Shown here piece by piece: positions 27,452-36,689 of a DNA stretch of 64,000 nucleotides; position 1 is the stretch's first letter, and each line of letters starts with the position of its first letter. The DNA is taken from the NCBI RefSeq assembly GCF_021653995.1, contig NZ_JAJJOZ010000002.1, positions 124,001 through 188,000 of the forward strand. Direction: 5' to 3'. A model generated the notes under the pieces. That model ran no database searches, had not been told where the DNA came from, and saw only the letters and a list, made by a program, of their open reading frames with translations. A program made the position numbers and the translations under genes. Origin of the DNA: Allopusillimonas lactea (lineage in GTDB: Bacteria > Pseudomonadota > Gammaproteobacteria > Burkholderiales > Burkholderiaceae_B).

Positions 27452-27781
27452 ATGAATGAAGCGCAAACCGTTCGTGCACTCAGCGCCCTGGCCCACACAC
27501 AGCGGCTACGCGTGTTTCGCGCCCTCGTCGCTCAGGGGGGCGAGGGCCTTACACCCAGCGCGCTGGCAGACCAGTTGGGCGTGGCCCGCAATGCCTTGTC
27601 TTTTCACTTGAAAGAGCTTGCCAATGCTGGTCTCGTCACGGTCGAGCAACAAGGCCGCAACCTGATCTACCGTGCCGATTTCCCGCAAATGAACAACCTG
27701 CTCGGTTATCTCACAGCGTATTGCTGTCAGGGCGAGGCCTGCGAGGTATCGGATATCTACAACAGCCACCCAGTGTCGTAA
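27452..27781 (+). CDS. arsR: ArsR-family arsenic-responsive repressor
   Basis: The 109-residue winged-helix repressor has LTPSALADQLGVARNALSFHLKELANAGLV as its DNA-binding region (about 33-62). The alpha-3 helix lacks the CVC arsenic site of plasmid R773 ArsR. Instead Cys91, Cys92 and Cys97 cluster at the C-terminus (AYCCQGEAC), as in the Acidithiobacillus-type ArsR. No Shine-Dalgarno lies ahead of the ATG because the operator occupies that space. It heads arsR-arsC-acr3, with the next gene 9 bases on. Confidence 0.93.
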   Translation: MNEAQTVRALSALAHTQRLRVFRALVAQGGEGLTPSALADQLGVARNALSFHLKELANAGLVTVEQQGRNLIYRADFPQMNNLLGYLTAYCCQGEACEVSDIYNSHPVS

Positions 27782-27790
27782 ACACCTACC

Positions 27791-28291
27791 ATGTCACACA
27801 CACCCTATAACGTTCTATTTCTCTGCACGGGCAATTCCGCCCGTTCCATTCTTGCCGAGGGCATTCTCAATGGCTTGGCGAGCGATCGCTTTCACGCCTA
27901 TTCCGCCGGCAGCATGCCTAAGGGGCAGGTGCACCCCATGGCCATCGGCACACTGAATGACTTGAGGCTGCCTGCGGAGGGTTATCGCAGCAAGAGCTGG
28001 GATGAGTTCGCGGCGTCGGACGCACCGCGCATGGATTTCATCATTACAGTGTGCGATAACGCGGCGGGTGAAGTGTGCCCTGTCTGGCCGGGCCAACCTA
28101 TCACCGCGCACTGGGGTGTGCCCGACCCTGCCGCCCACACGGGCACCGAGGCGGAGCGAATCCAGGCCTTTCATGATGCCGCGCGCATGCTCAAGCGCCG
28201 TATCGAGCTGCTTCTTAGCCTGCCCTTCGAACGCCTGGATGCCATGTCGCTCCAGGCCGAATTGCGCGGCATTGGTCAGACGCGAGGTTGA
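27791..28291 (+). CDS. arsC: Arsenate reductase, low-molecular-weight phosphatase type
   Basis: The 166-residue protein has the P-loop LCTGNSARSILAE with nucleophile Cys12, and a C-terminal DPA motif (PDPAAHTG) with the general acid Asp. It reduces arsenate to arsenite in the cytoplasm. A second Cys pair (VCDNAAGEVC) may take part in the redox cycle. It lies between arsR and acr3 with gaps of 9 and 3 bases, so all three are one transcript. Confidence 0.92.
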   Translation: MSHTPYNVLFLCTGNSARSILAEGILNGLASDRFHAYSAGSMPKGQVHPMAIGTLNDLRLPAEGYRSKSWDEFAASDAPRMDFIITVCDNAAGEVCPVWPGQPITAHWGVPDPAAHTGTEAERIQAFHDAARMLKRRIELLLSLPFERLDAMSLQAELRGIGQTRG

Positions 28292-28294
28292 GCC

Positions 28295-29404
28295 ATGCAA
28301 GCAGGAGCGCAGAATGTCGCAACACTGCCCCGTCCGCAGCCGGCCATGAGCGTCTTTGAACGCTATCTCACGCTGTGGGTATTCTTGTGTATCGTACTGG
28401 GCGTCACATTGGGCCAGTGGCAGCCGTCAGCCTTCCAGGCGCTCGGGCGCATGGAAGTCGCGCAGGTCAACCTGCCGGTCGGCATCCTGATCTGGGTGAT
28501 GATCATACCCATGCTGCTGAAAGTGGATTTTGGCGCGCTGGGCCAGGTGCGTCAGCATTGGCGCGGCATTGGCGTGACTTTGTTCATCAATTGGGCGGTC
28601 AAGCCTTTCTCCATGGCCCTGCTGGGCTGGCTGTTCATCCGTCACGTGTTCGCCCCCTGGCTGCCTGCGGGCGAGCTGGATAGCTACATTGCCGGTCTCA
28701 TTCTGTTGGCGGCCGCTCCGTGCACGGCCATGGTGTTTGTCTGGAGCCGCCTCACTGGCGGCGACCCGGTATTCACGCTGTCTCAGGTGGCGCTCAATGA
28801 CACCATCATGGTGTTTGCCTTCGCGCCCATCGTCGGCCTGTTGCTGGGGCTGTCGTCCATCACCGTGCCTTGGGATACGCTGCTCGTGTCCGTAGGGCTG
28901 TACATAGTGGTGCCTGTCATGCTGGCGCAATGGTGGCGCCGTGCGCTGCTGCGCAAGGGGCAGGCAGCCTTCGACGCGGCACTGGCGCGCCTGGGGCCAC
29001 TGTCTATCGGGGCGCTGCTGCTCACGTTGGTGTTGCTGTTCGCCTTCCAAGGCGAAGCCATCATCCGCCAGCCGCTGGTCATTGCCATGCTGGCGGTACC
29101 CATCCTGATCCAGGTGTTCTTTAATGCCGGTCTGGCATACTGGCTCAACCGACGCGCGGGCGAGCAGCACAGCGTGGCCTGCCCCTCCGCGTTGATTGGC
29201 GCCAGCAACTTCTTCGAGCTGGCCGTAGCGGCTGCGATCAGCCTGTTCGGCTTCCAATCCGGGGCCGCGTTGGCTACTGTTGTGGGTGTGCTGATCGAAG
29301 TACCGGTGATGCTGCTGGTAGTGCGCATCGTCAACCAGAGCAAGGGTTGGTACGAAGCGGGCGCACAATGCGGGCGCACGCAGGCAGGCAGCGGTACGCC
29401 GTAA
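28295..29404 (+). CDS. Arsenite efflux permease, ACR3 family
   Basis: The 369-residue membrane protein has ten hydrophobic segments. The ACR3 signature LLAAAPCTAMVFVWS carries the essential Cys143, and the second half has the conserved ALIGASNFFELAVAAAI. It expels arsenite using the proton gradient, without an ATPase subunit. It is the last gene of the arsenic operon; the start follows the arsC stop by 3 bases. Confidence 0.94.
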   Translation: MQAGAQNVATLPRPQPAMSVFERYLTLWVFLCIVLGVTLGQWQPSAFQALGRMEVAQVNLPVGILIWVMIIPMLLKVDFGALGQVRQHWRGIGVTLFINWAVKPFSMALLGWLFIRHVFAPWLPAGELDSYIAGLILLAAAPCTAMVFVWSRLTGGDPVFTLSQVALNDTIMVFAFAPIVGLLLGLSSITVPWDTLLVSVGLYIVVPVMLAQWWRRALLRKGQAAFDAALARLGPLSIGALLLTLVLLFAFQGEAIIRQPLVIAMLAVPILIQVFFNAGLAYWLNRRAGEQHSVACPSALIGASNFFELAVAAAISLFGFQSGAALATVVGVLIEVPVMLLVVRIVNQSKGWYEAGAQCGRTQAGSGTP

Positions 29405-29543
29405 GCGCTAACACAAGCGGTGGCAGAGTCATGGCCCCGCGCGCGGTGTGCGTCATGCAATACACAGCGCGCGGTATGCTATTGCAGGCGTGCAAGCGTG
29501 CGCCGCACAGAAGCGTTCACTTCCCTCATGCAAGGAGATCGCC

Positions 29544-30119
29544 GTGGCATTGCTCATCATTGGCTGTGTATTGTTTTTCGGCGTACATTCGCTGCAAATC
29601 GTCTGGCCCGGCATCCGCCCGGCCGCGATTGCAAGGTTTGGTGAAGTACCCTGGAAGCTGGCGTATACGCTAATCGCCATAGCAGGCCTGATCGCCATTA
29701 TTGTTGGATACGGCCAGGCCCGGATGGCCAGCACGCCGCTATACGCACCCGTTGGCGTGGGTCGGCACATCGCCATGTTACTCATGTTGCCTGTGTTTCC
29801 GCTTTTGGTAGCCGCCTATATGCCCGGCCGGATACAGCGCGCCATGCACCACCCGATGCTGTGGGCGACCGTACTTTGGGCCGGGGCGCACCTGCTGGTT
29901 AATGGCACGGTGGCAGACGTGGTGCTCTTTGGCTGTTTCGGCGTTTGGGCGCTGGCCGACTTGCTGTCCTTCACGTGGCGTGTTGCCCGCCCCATCCAGC
30001 AGGCGCCCGCCTGGCGCGGCAACGATGTGGTGGCCGTCGTGGCGGGCCTGGTCATCTACGCCGCCTTTGTGCTTACGCTGCATGGTTGGCTGATCGGCGT
30101 GCCGCTTTTTGCACGATGA
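29544..30119 (+). CDS. NnrU-family membrane protein
   Basis: The 191-residue protein has about five to six membrane helices and begins (V/M)ALLIIGCVLFFGVHSLQI. GTG 29544 is chosen because AAGGAGATC lies just before it; an ATG at 29448 would add a polar 32-residue leader. NnrU was named from nitrite/nitric oxide metabolism, and many members are of unknown role (some are carotenoid-isomerase-like). HPMLWATVLWAGAHLL is the family's most conserved stretch. No denitrification gene is nearby. Confidence 0.8.
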   Translation: MALLIIGCVLFFGVHSLQIVWPGIRPAAIARFGEVPWKLAYTLIAIAGLIAIIVGYGQARMASTPLYAPVGVGRHIAMLLMLPVFPLLVAAYMPGRIQRAMHHPMLWATVLWAGAHLLVNGTVADVVLFGCFGVWALADLLSFTWRVARPIQQAPAWRGNDVVAVVAGLVIYAAFVLTLHGWLIGVPLFAR

Positions 30120-30521
30120 CCTCGCACTGCCCGTCGCGGCAAGGGGCCGATCCGTAACAATCGCCCTTGGATGATTGTCATTTTGTAAGTCGGCCCATGC
30201 GCTGCGTGCAGCCAGATTCCCCTCTTGATTTGGGCCATTCATCGGGGGGAGTCTGGCCGATTGTGGCGTTTCTTTCAATTACATTACAGTGCATGTGAGT
30301 AACACATGTATTGCTATGATTTTTAAGCGAAAACCGCCTAGCTTTTGCGGTTCTGCGCTATACGCGTCAATAACCAATACTAACAGCGCATCCTCGTTCC
30401 GCTCGCTTCAAAAACCACGCGAGCAAAAGGCCGGTTTCGTACATCGACCCTCACATCGACGCAAGTATTCAGAGGCCAGCCTCTGACGATATGAGTATGG
30501 CCAAGGGATGCCCCTGGGCCG
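30120..30521. other. Non-coding interval before the lytic transglycosylase gene
   Basis: No plausible gene is seen here. There is a short palindrome CATGTG-N5-CACATG at 30292-30308. A hairpin AACCGC/GCGGTT (30332-30352) is followed on the reverse strand by a short T-run. The promoter of the downstream gene should lie here, but no strong -35/-10 pair stands out. Confidence 0.5.
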
Positions 30522-31259
30522 ATGATCGTCAACCATAGCCATTCGAACGTATTCATTTCCATTCGCAGCGTGACGCTGCGCGCACATCGTCGCCGATTGC
30601 TTGCCGCACTCTGTGTGGCAGGCGGCATGCTCGCGCCGCAAGCGCTGCTCGCCGCAGAGCGATCCCCGGCCGATAACTATGCATCTGCTGCGACGCAAGT
30701 GGCTTACCTTGATCTACCCGACAGTGCAACGCTGCCCGAGCCTGACAAGGACGGGTTGGCGGAAGAGGCACTGCAGTCGCTGGCTGATGAGGCCAGCAAG
30801 CAGGCGCAAACAAAGTATCTGGCGGCAAAATGGCGCAAGTCGCCGAACACGGTGCGTAAGTATGTGAATCTCGCCTGGGCGGAAGCGGACAAGCGCGAGG
30901 GGCTGGAGCCAGAGCTGATCATTGCAATCCTTCAAAAGGAAAGCGCATTGCGGCCGAATGTTCAAAGCAGCTACGGCGCGCAAGGCTTGATGCAGGTGGT
31001 GCGCCGGTGGCATCGGGACAAGGTCCAGCCATCGGAGTCGCTGTTTGACCCGGCGGTGAATATTCGCGTGGGGGCGCATATTCTGGAGGAGTACCTCGAC
31101 CAGGCGGACGGGAACCTTTCCAAGGCGCTTGCGAAATATTCGGGGAATGCGCGGGGGTATGCGACGACCGTCATGAAGGAATCGCGCAAGCTCGCCCGGG
31201 TGGCAGAGCATGCAGCGGCGACGGTGGCTGCGGCGCAGAGTGCGGCTGCTTCAGGGTAA
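30522..31259 (+). CDS. Lytic transglycosylase (SLT domain)
   Basis: The 245-residue protein has an N-terminal signal (RRRLLAALCVAGGMLAPQALLAAE, about 24-46) and a goose-type lysozyme-like domain at about 115-225. LQKESALRPN holds catalytic Glu140, and YGAQGLMQV, NIRVGAHIL and AKYSGN are typical. It cleaves peptidoglycan glycan strands in the periplasm, leaving 1,6-anhydro ends. A Thr/Lys-rich helix (about 95-120) precedes the domain. The start is uncertain: a GTG 17 codons in would shorten the signal n-region. Confidence 0.87.
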   Translation: MIVNHSHSNVFISIRSVTLRAHRRRLLAALCVAGGMLAPQALLAAERSPADNYASAATQVAYLDLPDSATLPEPDKDGLAEEALQSLADEASKQAQTKYLAAKWRKSPNTVRKYVNLAWAEADKREGLEPELIIAILQKESALRPNVQSSYGAQGLMQVVRRWHRDKVQPSESLFDPAVNIRVGAHILEEYLDQADGNLSKALAKYSGNARGYATTVMKESRKLARVAEHAAATVAAAQSAAASG

Positions 31260-31666
31260 AAGGCCTTGTGGTTCCTGTTTTGAGCCGAGACGCTGCGATA
31301 AGCAGGCCAGGCGCTTAAGCCGCTCGCCCCCCGCTGCGAAGTGCAGCGAGCCATCCGCCGCCAAAAAAATCAAGACGGTGCCTAAGCCCTTGCTTACTAC
31401 GATGGCGATCCATTCGCGACGTGACATCGAATAGATGCCTACGAATGGGAGGTACGTATCGATGGTGCCTCCTTCATGAGTGGACTCTCATGCATCCAGC
31501 TTCGCCGACTGACGCGACACTGAAACGGCTCGCCGATTTAGTGGAAGGTAGCTTGCATACTGATATTGGCTTGGGTAACTGGCTGCCGAGGCGAGGTTGA
31601 GTCGGTTCTATTTCACCGGTGCGTTCCGGTGGTATCAGTTGAAACCCAACCTCAACAAAGGGGATC
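31260..31666. other. Non-coding interval before the dienelactone hydrolase gene
   Basis: No supported gene is seen. The last 75 bases hold a nested inverted-repeat structure (31593-31653, listed separately) next to the ribosome site. The rest is unremarkable. Small reading frames here lack family resemblance or initiation signals. Confidence 0.5.
31593..31653 (+). promoter_or_regulatory. Possible structured 5' leader of the dienelactone hydrolase gene
   Basis: An outer stem GAGGTTG (31593-31599) with CAACCTC (31647-31653) encloses a hairpin CACCGG (31614-31619) with CCGGTG (31626-31631). The structure ends 3-4 bases before the AAAGGGG ribosome site. It may influence translation; no known riboswitch is recognised. 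Confidence 0.3.
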
Positions 31667-32560
31667 ATGATGAAGCAGTTTCAAGGTTTGGATTTTGCGT
31701 CGGAGCTTGATAGCCTGCGCCCCGCGCTGCGGTTGGATCGCCGGGGTTTCATCGCTGGCACGCTGGCGAGCGGTTTCGCCCTGGCGGCGGGGCCGGTGTG
31801 CGCTGACACCGTGGTCAAGACGCCCGATACCGGGCTGGAGACGGGGATGGTGGACGTGCCCGCGAAAGACGGAAAGCTGCCCGCCTACTATGCCATGCCG
31901 GCAGGCAAGACGGGGTTGCCGCTGGTATTGGTGGTGCATGAGATTTTCGGCGTGCACGAGTACATCAAGGATGTCTGCCGCCGCCTGGCACACCAAGGTT
32001 ATATGGCTGTTGCGCCGCAATTGTTCTTTCGCCAGGGCGACCCATCGCGATACACCGAGATTGCGCCCTTGTTTCAGGAAGTCGTAAGCAAAGTACCCGA
32101 CGCACAAGTCATGGCCGATCTCGATGCGTCAGCCGCCTGGGCCGGTGTCAATGGCGCTGATACCAGCCGGGTGGCCATCACAGGTTTTTGCTGGGGCGGA
32201 CGTATTGTGTGGCTTTATGCGGCGCACCGCCCGGGCCTGAAAGCGGGGGTGGCCTGGTATGGCCGCCTGGATGGCCGCTCCGACGACCTGCACCCCAAGC
32301 AACCCGTGGACGTGATCGGCGCGCTGAAAGCGCCTGTCCTGGGGCTATACGGTGGAAAAGATACGGGCATCCCCGTCATGTCTGTCGAGGTGATGGAGAT
32401 GAAACTGATGGATGGCTCGGAGGCCGCCGCCGACAGCCGCTTTCATATTTACCCTGAGGCGGGCCACGCTTTTCACGCCGACTATCGGCCCACCTATCGC
32501 AAAGATGCGGCCGAGGACGGGTGGCGACGCACCCTGGCCTGGTTTGGCGAGTATCTGTAG
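31667..32560 (+). CDS. Dienelactone hydrolase family protein, Tat-exported
   Basis: This alpha/beta hydrolase has 297 residues. A twin-arginine signal (DRRGFIAGTLASGFALAAG, about 24-42) is followed by the DLH domain with nucleophile Cys175 in GFCWGG, an Asp in GGKDTG and His in EAGHAFH. Family members hydrolyse dienelactones in chloroaromatic breakdown, but many have other ester substrates. The Tat signal places it in the periplasm. AAAGGGG precedes ATG 31667. Confidence 0.9.
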   Translation: MMKQFQGLDFASELDSLRPALRLDRRGFIAGTLASGFALAAGPVCADTVVKTPDTGLETGMVDVPAKDGKLPAYYAMPAGKTGLPLVLVVHEIFGVHEYIKDVCRRLAHQGYMAVAPQLFFRQGDPSRYTEIAPLFQEVVSKVPDAQVMADLDASAAWAGVNGADTSRVAITGFCWGGRIVWLYAAHRPGLKAGVAWYGRLDGRSDDLHPKQPVDVIGALKAPVLGLYGGKDTGIPVMSVEVMEMKLMDGSEAAADSRFHIYPEAGHAFHADYRPTYRKDAAEDGWRRTLAWFGEYL

Positions 32561-32626
32561 AGCTTGCGGTAATCGTACGTATCAGCCCCAAGGCGGCCGA
32601 ACCGGCCGGTGCACTGAGACGGCGTA

Positions 32627-33457
32627 TCAGGCCGCACTGCGGCCTGGCATACGATGCATCAGGCTGTCCAGTATGGAGGCCTCGGCTTCGCGTGTGAAGG
32701 CGTCGGCTTCAATCATGGACCACAGTTCTTTGACTGATACCAGCCTTATATCGCTGACTTCTCCGTCTTGGTTGGCAGGGCGGATGCCGTCGGCCAGCAC
32801 GCAGTCACTCACCAGCACGTCTTCGACCTGATAGCCTTCGGGCAGGCGGCGATGGATGCGCACAACCATGCGCAAGGCACCACGACGGCTGATGTCAGGG
32901 GCGTTCAGGCCCGCTTCTTCGTGGCTTTCGCGCAACAGCGAGGTGTCGAGATCTTCGGCGGCGCTGGCGAGGCCGCCCACCAGGGTATCCCACATGCCGG
33001 GATCGGTGCCCTTGGTAAGCGCGCGCCGCGCTACCCACAGCCGGCCATCGCTCGACCAGGCATTAAGATGCACGGCCTTGGTCAGCAGGCCGAGCGGGCG
33101 AACGGCGGCGCGTTCAATGACGCCCAGACGACGGCCTTCGCCATACACATCGAGCAATTCATTGCGCCATGCACGCAGGCAATCGTTATCGCGCAGTGTT
33201 GTGGCGACCCGCTCCAGTACTGCGTCCAGGCGCATACGCTCGTGGGGGGCGGCGTTGATACGTACGGCTTCGTGTTCGATGCGCACACCCGGCAGCCCAC
33301 GCAGGCAATCTGTGGCTCGCGCGGTGATCCAGCCCGCAACACGGCCCGCCACGGTAAGCGGCCGGCAGCCGATGGGTGGCAATTGTTGTATGCGCGGAGC
33401 GAGCTTGCGCTGACGCACGGCCAAGCCGTCGAGCGCGCTAGCGGGAAGGGAATTCAT
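32627..33457 (-). CDS. NUDIX hydrolase with N-terminal DUF4743-type domain
   Basis: The 276-residue protein has an N-terminal region typical of thiamine-pyrophosphokinase-related/DUF4743 NUDIX proteins. The NUDIX box near residue 165 reads GGLASAAEDLDTSLLRESHEEAGL and matches GX5EX7REUXEEXGU. It hydrolyses a nucleoside-diphosphate-linked compound using Mg2+; the substrate is unknown. The frame runs up to 33625, but Met at 33457 (MNSLPASALDGL) removes an unlikely N-terminus. An ATG at 33514 remains possible. Confidence 0.85.
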   Translation of the reverse strand: MNSLPASALDGLAVRQRKLAPRIQQLPPIGCRPLTVAGRVAGWITARATDCLRGLPGVRIEHEAVRINAAPHERMRLDAVLERVATTLRDNDCLRAWRNELLDVYGEGRRLGVIERAAVRPLGLLTKAVHLNAWSSDGRLWVARRALTKGTDPGMWDTLVGGLASAAEDLDTSLLRESHEEAGLNAPDISRRGALRMVVRIHRRLPEGYQVEDVLVSDCVLADGIRPANQDGEVSDIRLVSVKELWSMIEADAFTREAEASILDSLMHRMPGRSAA

Positions 33458-33716
33458 GCCGTAATTGTAGTGTATGCATGGGTGTGCGGTGATGCCGAAT
33501 CGGGCGGCAACCATACTGCCACCGATGCTAAAACCCCACAGCGAATGTGAGTTCGCTATAATTCCGGCGGTCTTTACGTAAATTCGAGCAGGTATTCCCA
33601 GCAATACTAATTTTAAGCCTGCCATCCAATAATTCAGTGTTCTCCCGGGTTGATTTCGTCAGCAACCTTTGACCAGAATCAACCTTTGGTGAAGACACGC
33701 CGTAATCGAGGTCAGC

Positions 33717-34874
33717 ATGAAGAAGTGGAGAGGGTGGTCCGGGGCGAGTGCATTGCTGATGGCAGGCATGGCGCAGGCGCAAGTCCAGGATATGCCGGGA
33801 GGCCCAAGAGTCAACCAGCTCAACCTGCACGAAGGTGTCACGGAAATTTCCCGGGACATCATGTGGGTGCACTGGATGATGATGATCATCTGTGCGGTGA
33901 TTTTCGTCGTTGTATTTGGGGTGATGGTTTATTCCATCATCTATCACCGCAAGTCGCGCGGCGCTGTGGCATCCAAGTTCCACGAGCACGTCGGCATCGA
34001 AATCGCCTGGACGGTCATCCCTTTCCTGATCGTCATCGGCATGGCGCTGCCAGCCACGCGCACGGTGGTGGCCATGAAAGACACCAGCAGCGCCGACCTC
34101 ACCGTCAAAGTTACCGGCTATCAGTGGAAGTGGGGTTACGAATACCTCGATGGCTCGGCACAGGGGGTGAAGTTCCTGTCCAACCTGGCAACGCCGCGCG
34201 ATCAAATCGAAGGCAAGGCGCCCAAGGGCAACCTCTACCTGATGGAAGTCGACCGCCCGCTGGTCGTGCCGGTCGACAAGAAAGTACGTATCGTGCTCAC
34301 AGCCAACGACGTCATCCACTCCTGGATGGTGCCTGAGTTCGGCGTGAAGCAGGATGCCATCCCGGGCTTCTTGCGCGATACTTGGTTCCGCGCCGAAAAG
34401 ATCGGCACCTATCGTGGCCAGTGCGCGGAACTCTGCGGCAAGGATCACGCCTTCATGCCCATCGTGGTCGACGTCGTATCCCAGGCAGACTATGATAAGT
34501 GGGCCGCCGAGCAGAAAAAGGCCATGTCCGCGGTGGCGGACGATCCCAATAAAGCGTGGACTAAGGACGAGCTGATGGCTCGTGGTGAGAAGATCTACGC
34601 TACCACCTGTGTCGCCTGCCACCAGGCAAACGGCAAAGGCCTGCCCAACACCTTCCCTGCGCTCGACGGCAGCAAGATCGTCATGGGCGCCAAGAAAGAT
34701 CAGATCCACACCGTGCTCAACGGCGCCCCAGGTACTGCCATGGCAGCGTTCAAGGATCAACTGAATGACGTCGAGATCGCCGCCGTCATCACCTACACCC
34801 GCAATTCCTGGGGTAATGCGGGCAAGGGTACCGATCCGGTCGTGCAGCCCAAGGATGTCACCGCGCAGCGTTGA
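33717..34874 (+). CDS. ctaC: Cytochrome c oxidase subunit II with C-terminal cytochrome c domain
   Basis: The 385-residue protein has a signal sequence and two membrane helices (about 45-70 and 90-110). A CuA cupredoxin domain follows, with ligands in NDVIHSWMVPEFG and CAELCGKDHAFM. A C-terminal cytochrome c domain has CVACH near residue 299 and a distal Met in GAPGTAMAAF. It receives electrons from cytochrome c and passes them to subunit I. It heads the oxidase operon. A very long reverse-strand frame over this gene is a shadow. Confidence 0.95.
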   Translation: MKKWRGWSGASALLMAGMAQAQVQDMPGGPRVNQLNLHEGVTEISRDIMWVHWMMMIICAVIFVVVFGVMVYSIIYHRKSRGAVASKFHEHVGIEIAWTVIPFLIVIGMALPATRTVVAMKDTSSADLTVKVTGYQWKWGYEYLDGSAQGVKFLSNLATPRDQIEGKAPKGNLYLMEVDRPLVVPVDKKVRIVLTANDVIHSWMVPEFGVKQDAIPGFLRDTWFRAEKIGTYRGQCAELCGKDHAFMPIVVDVVSQADYDKWAAEQKKAMSAVADDPNKAWTKDELMARGEKIYATTCVACHQANGKGLPNTFPALDGSKIVMGAKKDQIHTVLNGAPGTAMAAFKDQLNDVEIAAVITYTRNSWGNAGKGTDPVVQPKDVTAQR

Positions 34875-34961
34875 TGCGGCGCAGGTAAATACGAATTTCA
34901 ACGATTTTCTGAAGGGCGGCGCCATCCACAGCCCGCCTGGTGGAGCAGGAAGGAGTACACA

Positions 34962-36563
34962 ATGAGCAGTGTTACCGCCGATCACGTCCCGGCGAGTCAC
35001 GGGCACGAAGATCACCACGATCACAAGCCGCATGGTTGGCGGCGTTGGCTGTTTGCCACCAACCACAAAGACATCGGCACGATGTATCTGTTGTTTTCGT
35101 TTTGCATGCTGCTCGAGGGCGGTGTGCTGGCGTTGCTGATACGCACGGAGCTGTTTGCGCCGGGGCTGCAGTTCTTCCAGCCTGAGTTGTTCAACCAGTT
35201 CACCACCATGCATGGCCTGATCATGATCTTTGGTGCGATCATGCCGGCGTTCGTGGGCTTCGCCAACTGGATGATTCCGCTGCAAATCGGGGCGTCCGAC
35301 ATGGCGTTTGCGCGGATGAACAACTTCAGCTTCTGGTTGCTGCCGATCGGCGCCATTCTGATGACGGTGTCGTTCTTCGTGCCAGGGGGGGCCAATGCCG
35401 CCGGCTGGACGATGTATGCGCCGCTGACGCTGCAGATGGGGCCTGGCATGGATTTCACCATCTTTGCCGTGCACATCCTGGGTGCGTCGTCCATCATGGG
35501 GGCGATCAATATCATCGTTACAGTATTGAATATGCGCGCGCCCGGCATGACGCTCATGAAGATGCCGTTGTTCTGCTGGACCTGGCTGATCACGGCGTAT
35601 CTGCTTATTGCCGTGATGCCCGTGCTGGCCGCCGCCGTTACGATGCTGCTGACGGATCGCCACTTTGGCACCTCGTTCTTCAATGCGGCAGGCGGGGGCG
35701 ATCCTGTGCTGTACCAGCACGTGTTCTGGTTCTTCGGCCACCCCGAGGTCTACATCATGATCCTGCCGGCCTTCGGGATCGTGTCGGCCGTGATTCCGGC
35801 CTTCGCCCGCAAGCCGCTGTTCGGCTATGCCTCCATGGTGTATGCCACCGCCGCCATCGCCATCCTGTCCTTCCTGGTGTGGGCGCACCACATGTTCGCT
35901 ACCGGCATGCCTGTCACCGGTCAGCTCTACTTCATGTATGCCACCATGCTGATCTCCATCCCCACCGGGGTGAAGGTGTTCAACTGGGTGGCCACTATGT
36001 GGCGCGGTTCGCTCACATTTGAAACGCCCATGCTGTTCGCGGTTGGCTTCATCTTCGTGTTCACCATCGGCGGCTTCACCGGCCTGATCCTGGCCGTGGC
36101 GCCCATCGATATCGCGGTGCACGACACTTACTACGTAATTGCGCACTTCCATTACGTGATGGTGGCGGGCTCGCTGTTCGCGATGTTCGCGGGCGCCTAT
36201 TACTGGCTGCCTAAATGGACGGGCCGCATGTATGACGAGAAACTGGGCAAGGTCCACTTCTGGTCGAGCATGATCTCGTTCAACCTCACTTTCTTCCCCA
36301 TGCACTTCCTGGGCTTGGCCGGCATGCCCCGTCGCTATGCGGACTACGCCGCCCAGTTCACCAACTTCAACGAAATCGCCTCGATCGGCGCGTTCTGGTT
36401 CGGCCTGTCGCAGCTGCTGCTGCTGTACATCGCCGTCAAAGCCTGGCGCGGCCATGGCGATCCGGCGCCCGCCAAACCCTGGGAAGGCGCTACGGGCCTG
36501 GAGTGGACGGTGCCCTCGCCCGCGCCCTTCCATACGTTTGTCGAACCACCCATCGTGAAATAA
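34962..36563 (+). CDS. ctaD: Cytochrome c oxidase subunit I
   Basis: The 533-residue, twelve-helix protein holds heme a, heme a3 and CuB. Visible ligands are His in TMHGLIMIFG, the CuB/Tyr segment FWFFGHPEVYIMILPAFG, the His-His pair in WAHHMFATG, and VHDTYYVIAHFHYVMV with the heme axial His residues. It catalyses oxygen reduction and pumps protons in the inner membrane. GGAGGAAGG-like bases upstream support ATG 34962. Confidence 0.97.
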   Translation: MSSVTADHVPASHGHEDHHDHKPHGWRRWLFATNHKDIGTMYLLFSFCMLLEGGVLALLIRTELFAPGLQFFQPELFNQFTTMHGLIMIFGAIMPAFVGFANWMIPLQIGASDMAFARMNNFSFWLLPIGAILMTVSFFVPGGANAAGWTMYAPLTLQMGPGMDFTIFAVHILGASSIMGAINIIVTVLNMRAPGMTLMKMPLFCWTWLITAYLLIAVMPVLAAAVTMLLTDRHFGTSFFNAAGGGDPVLYQHVFWFFGHPEVYIMILPAFGIVSAVIPAFARKPLFGYASMVYATAAIAILSFLVWAHHMFATGMPVTGQLYFMYATMLISIPTGVKVFNWVATMWRGSLTFETPMLFAVGFIFVFTIGGFTGLILAVAPIDIAVHDTYYVIAHFHYVMVAGSLFAMFAGAYYWLPKWTGRMYDEKLGKVHFWSSMISFNLTFFPMHFLGLAGMPRRYADYAAQFTNFNEIASIGAFWFGLSQLLLLYIAVKAWRGHGDPAPAKPWEGATGLEWTVPSPAPFHTFVEPPIVK

Positions 36564-36573
36564 AGGAGCAGCC

Positions 36574-36684
36574 ATGACGCCTGAACAACGCCGCAAGAAT
36601 CGCAACACTGCACTTGTTTTGGTGCTGGTGGTGATCGCGGTAGTCGTCTGGGCGGTCTGGCGCGGCGTGGGCACCGGCGGTTGA
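36574..36684 (+). CDS. Cytochrome oxidase small assembly-type membrane protein
   Basis: This 36-residue protein (MTPEQRRKNRNTALVLVLVV and onward) has a basic head and one membrane helix. It starts 10 bases after ctaD with AAAGGAG before the ATG. Such tiny proteins follow ctaD in many betaproteobacteria, usually just before ctaG/cox11. Here the next gene is the DUF2970 gene instead. The role is presumed assembly or stability of the oxidase. Confidence 0.8.
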   Translation: MTPEQRRKNRNTALVLVLVVIAVVVWAVWRGVGTGG

Positions 36685-36689
36685 TTGGT

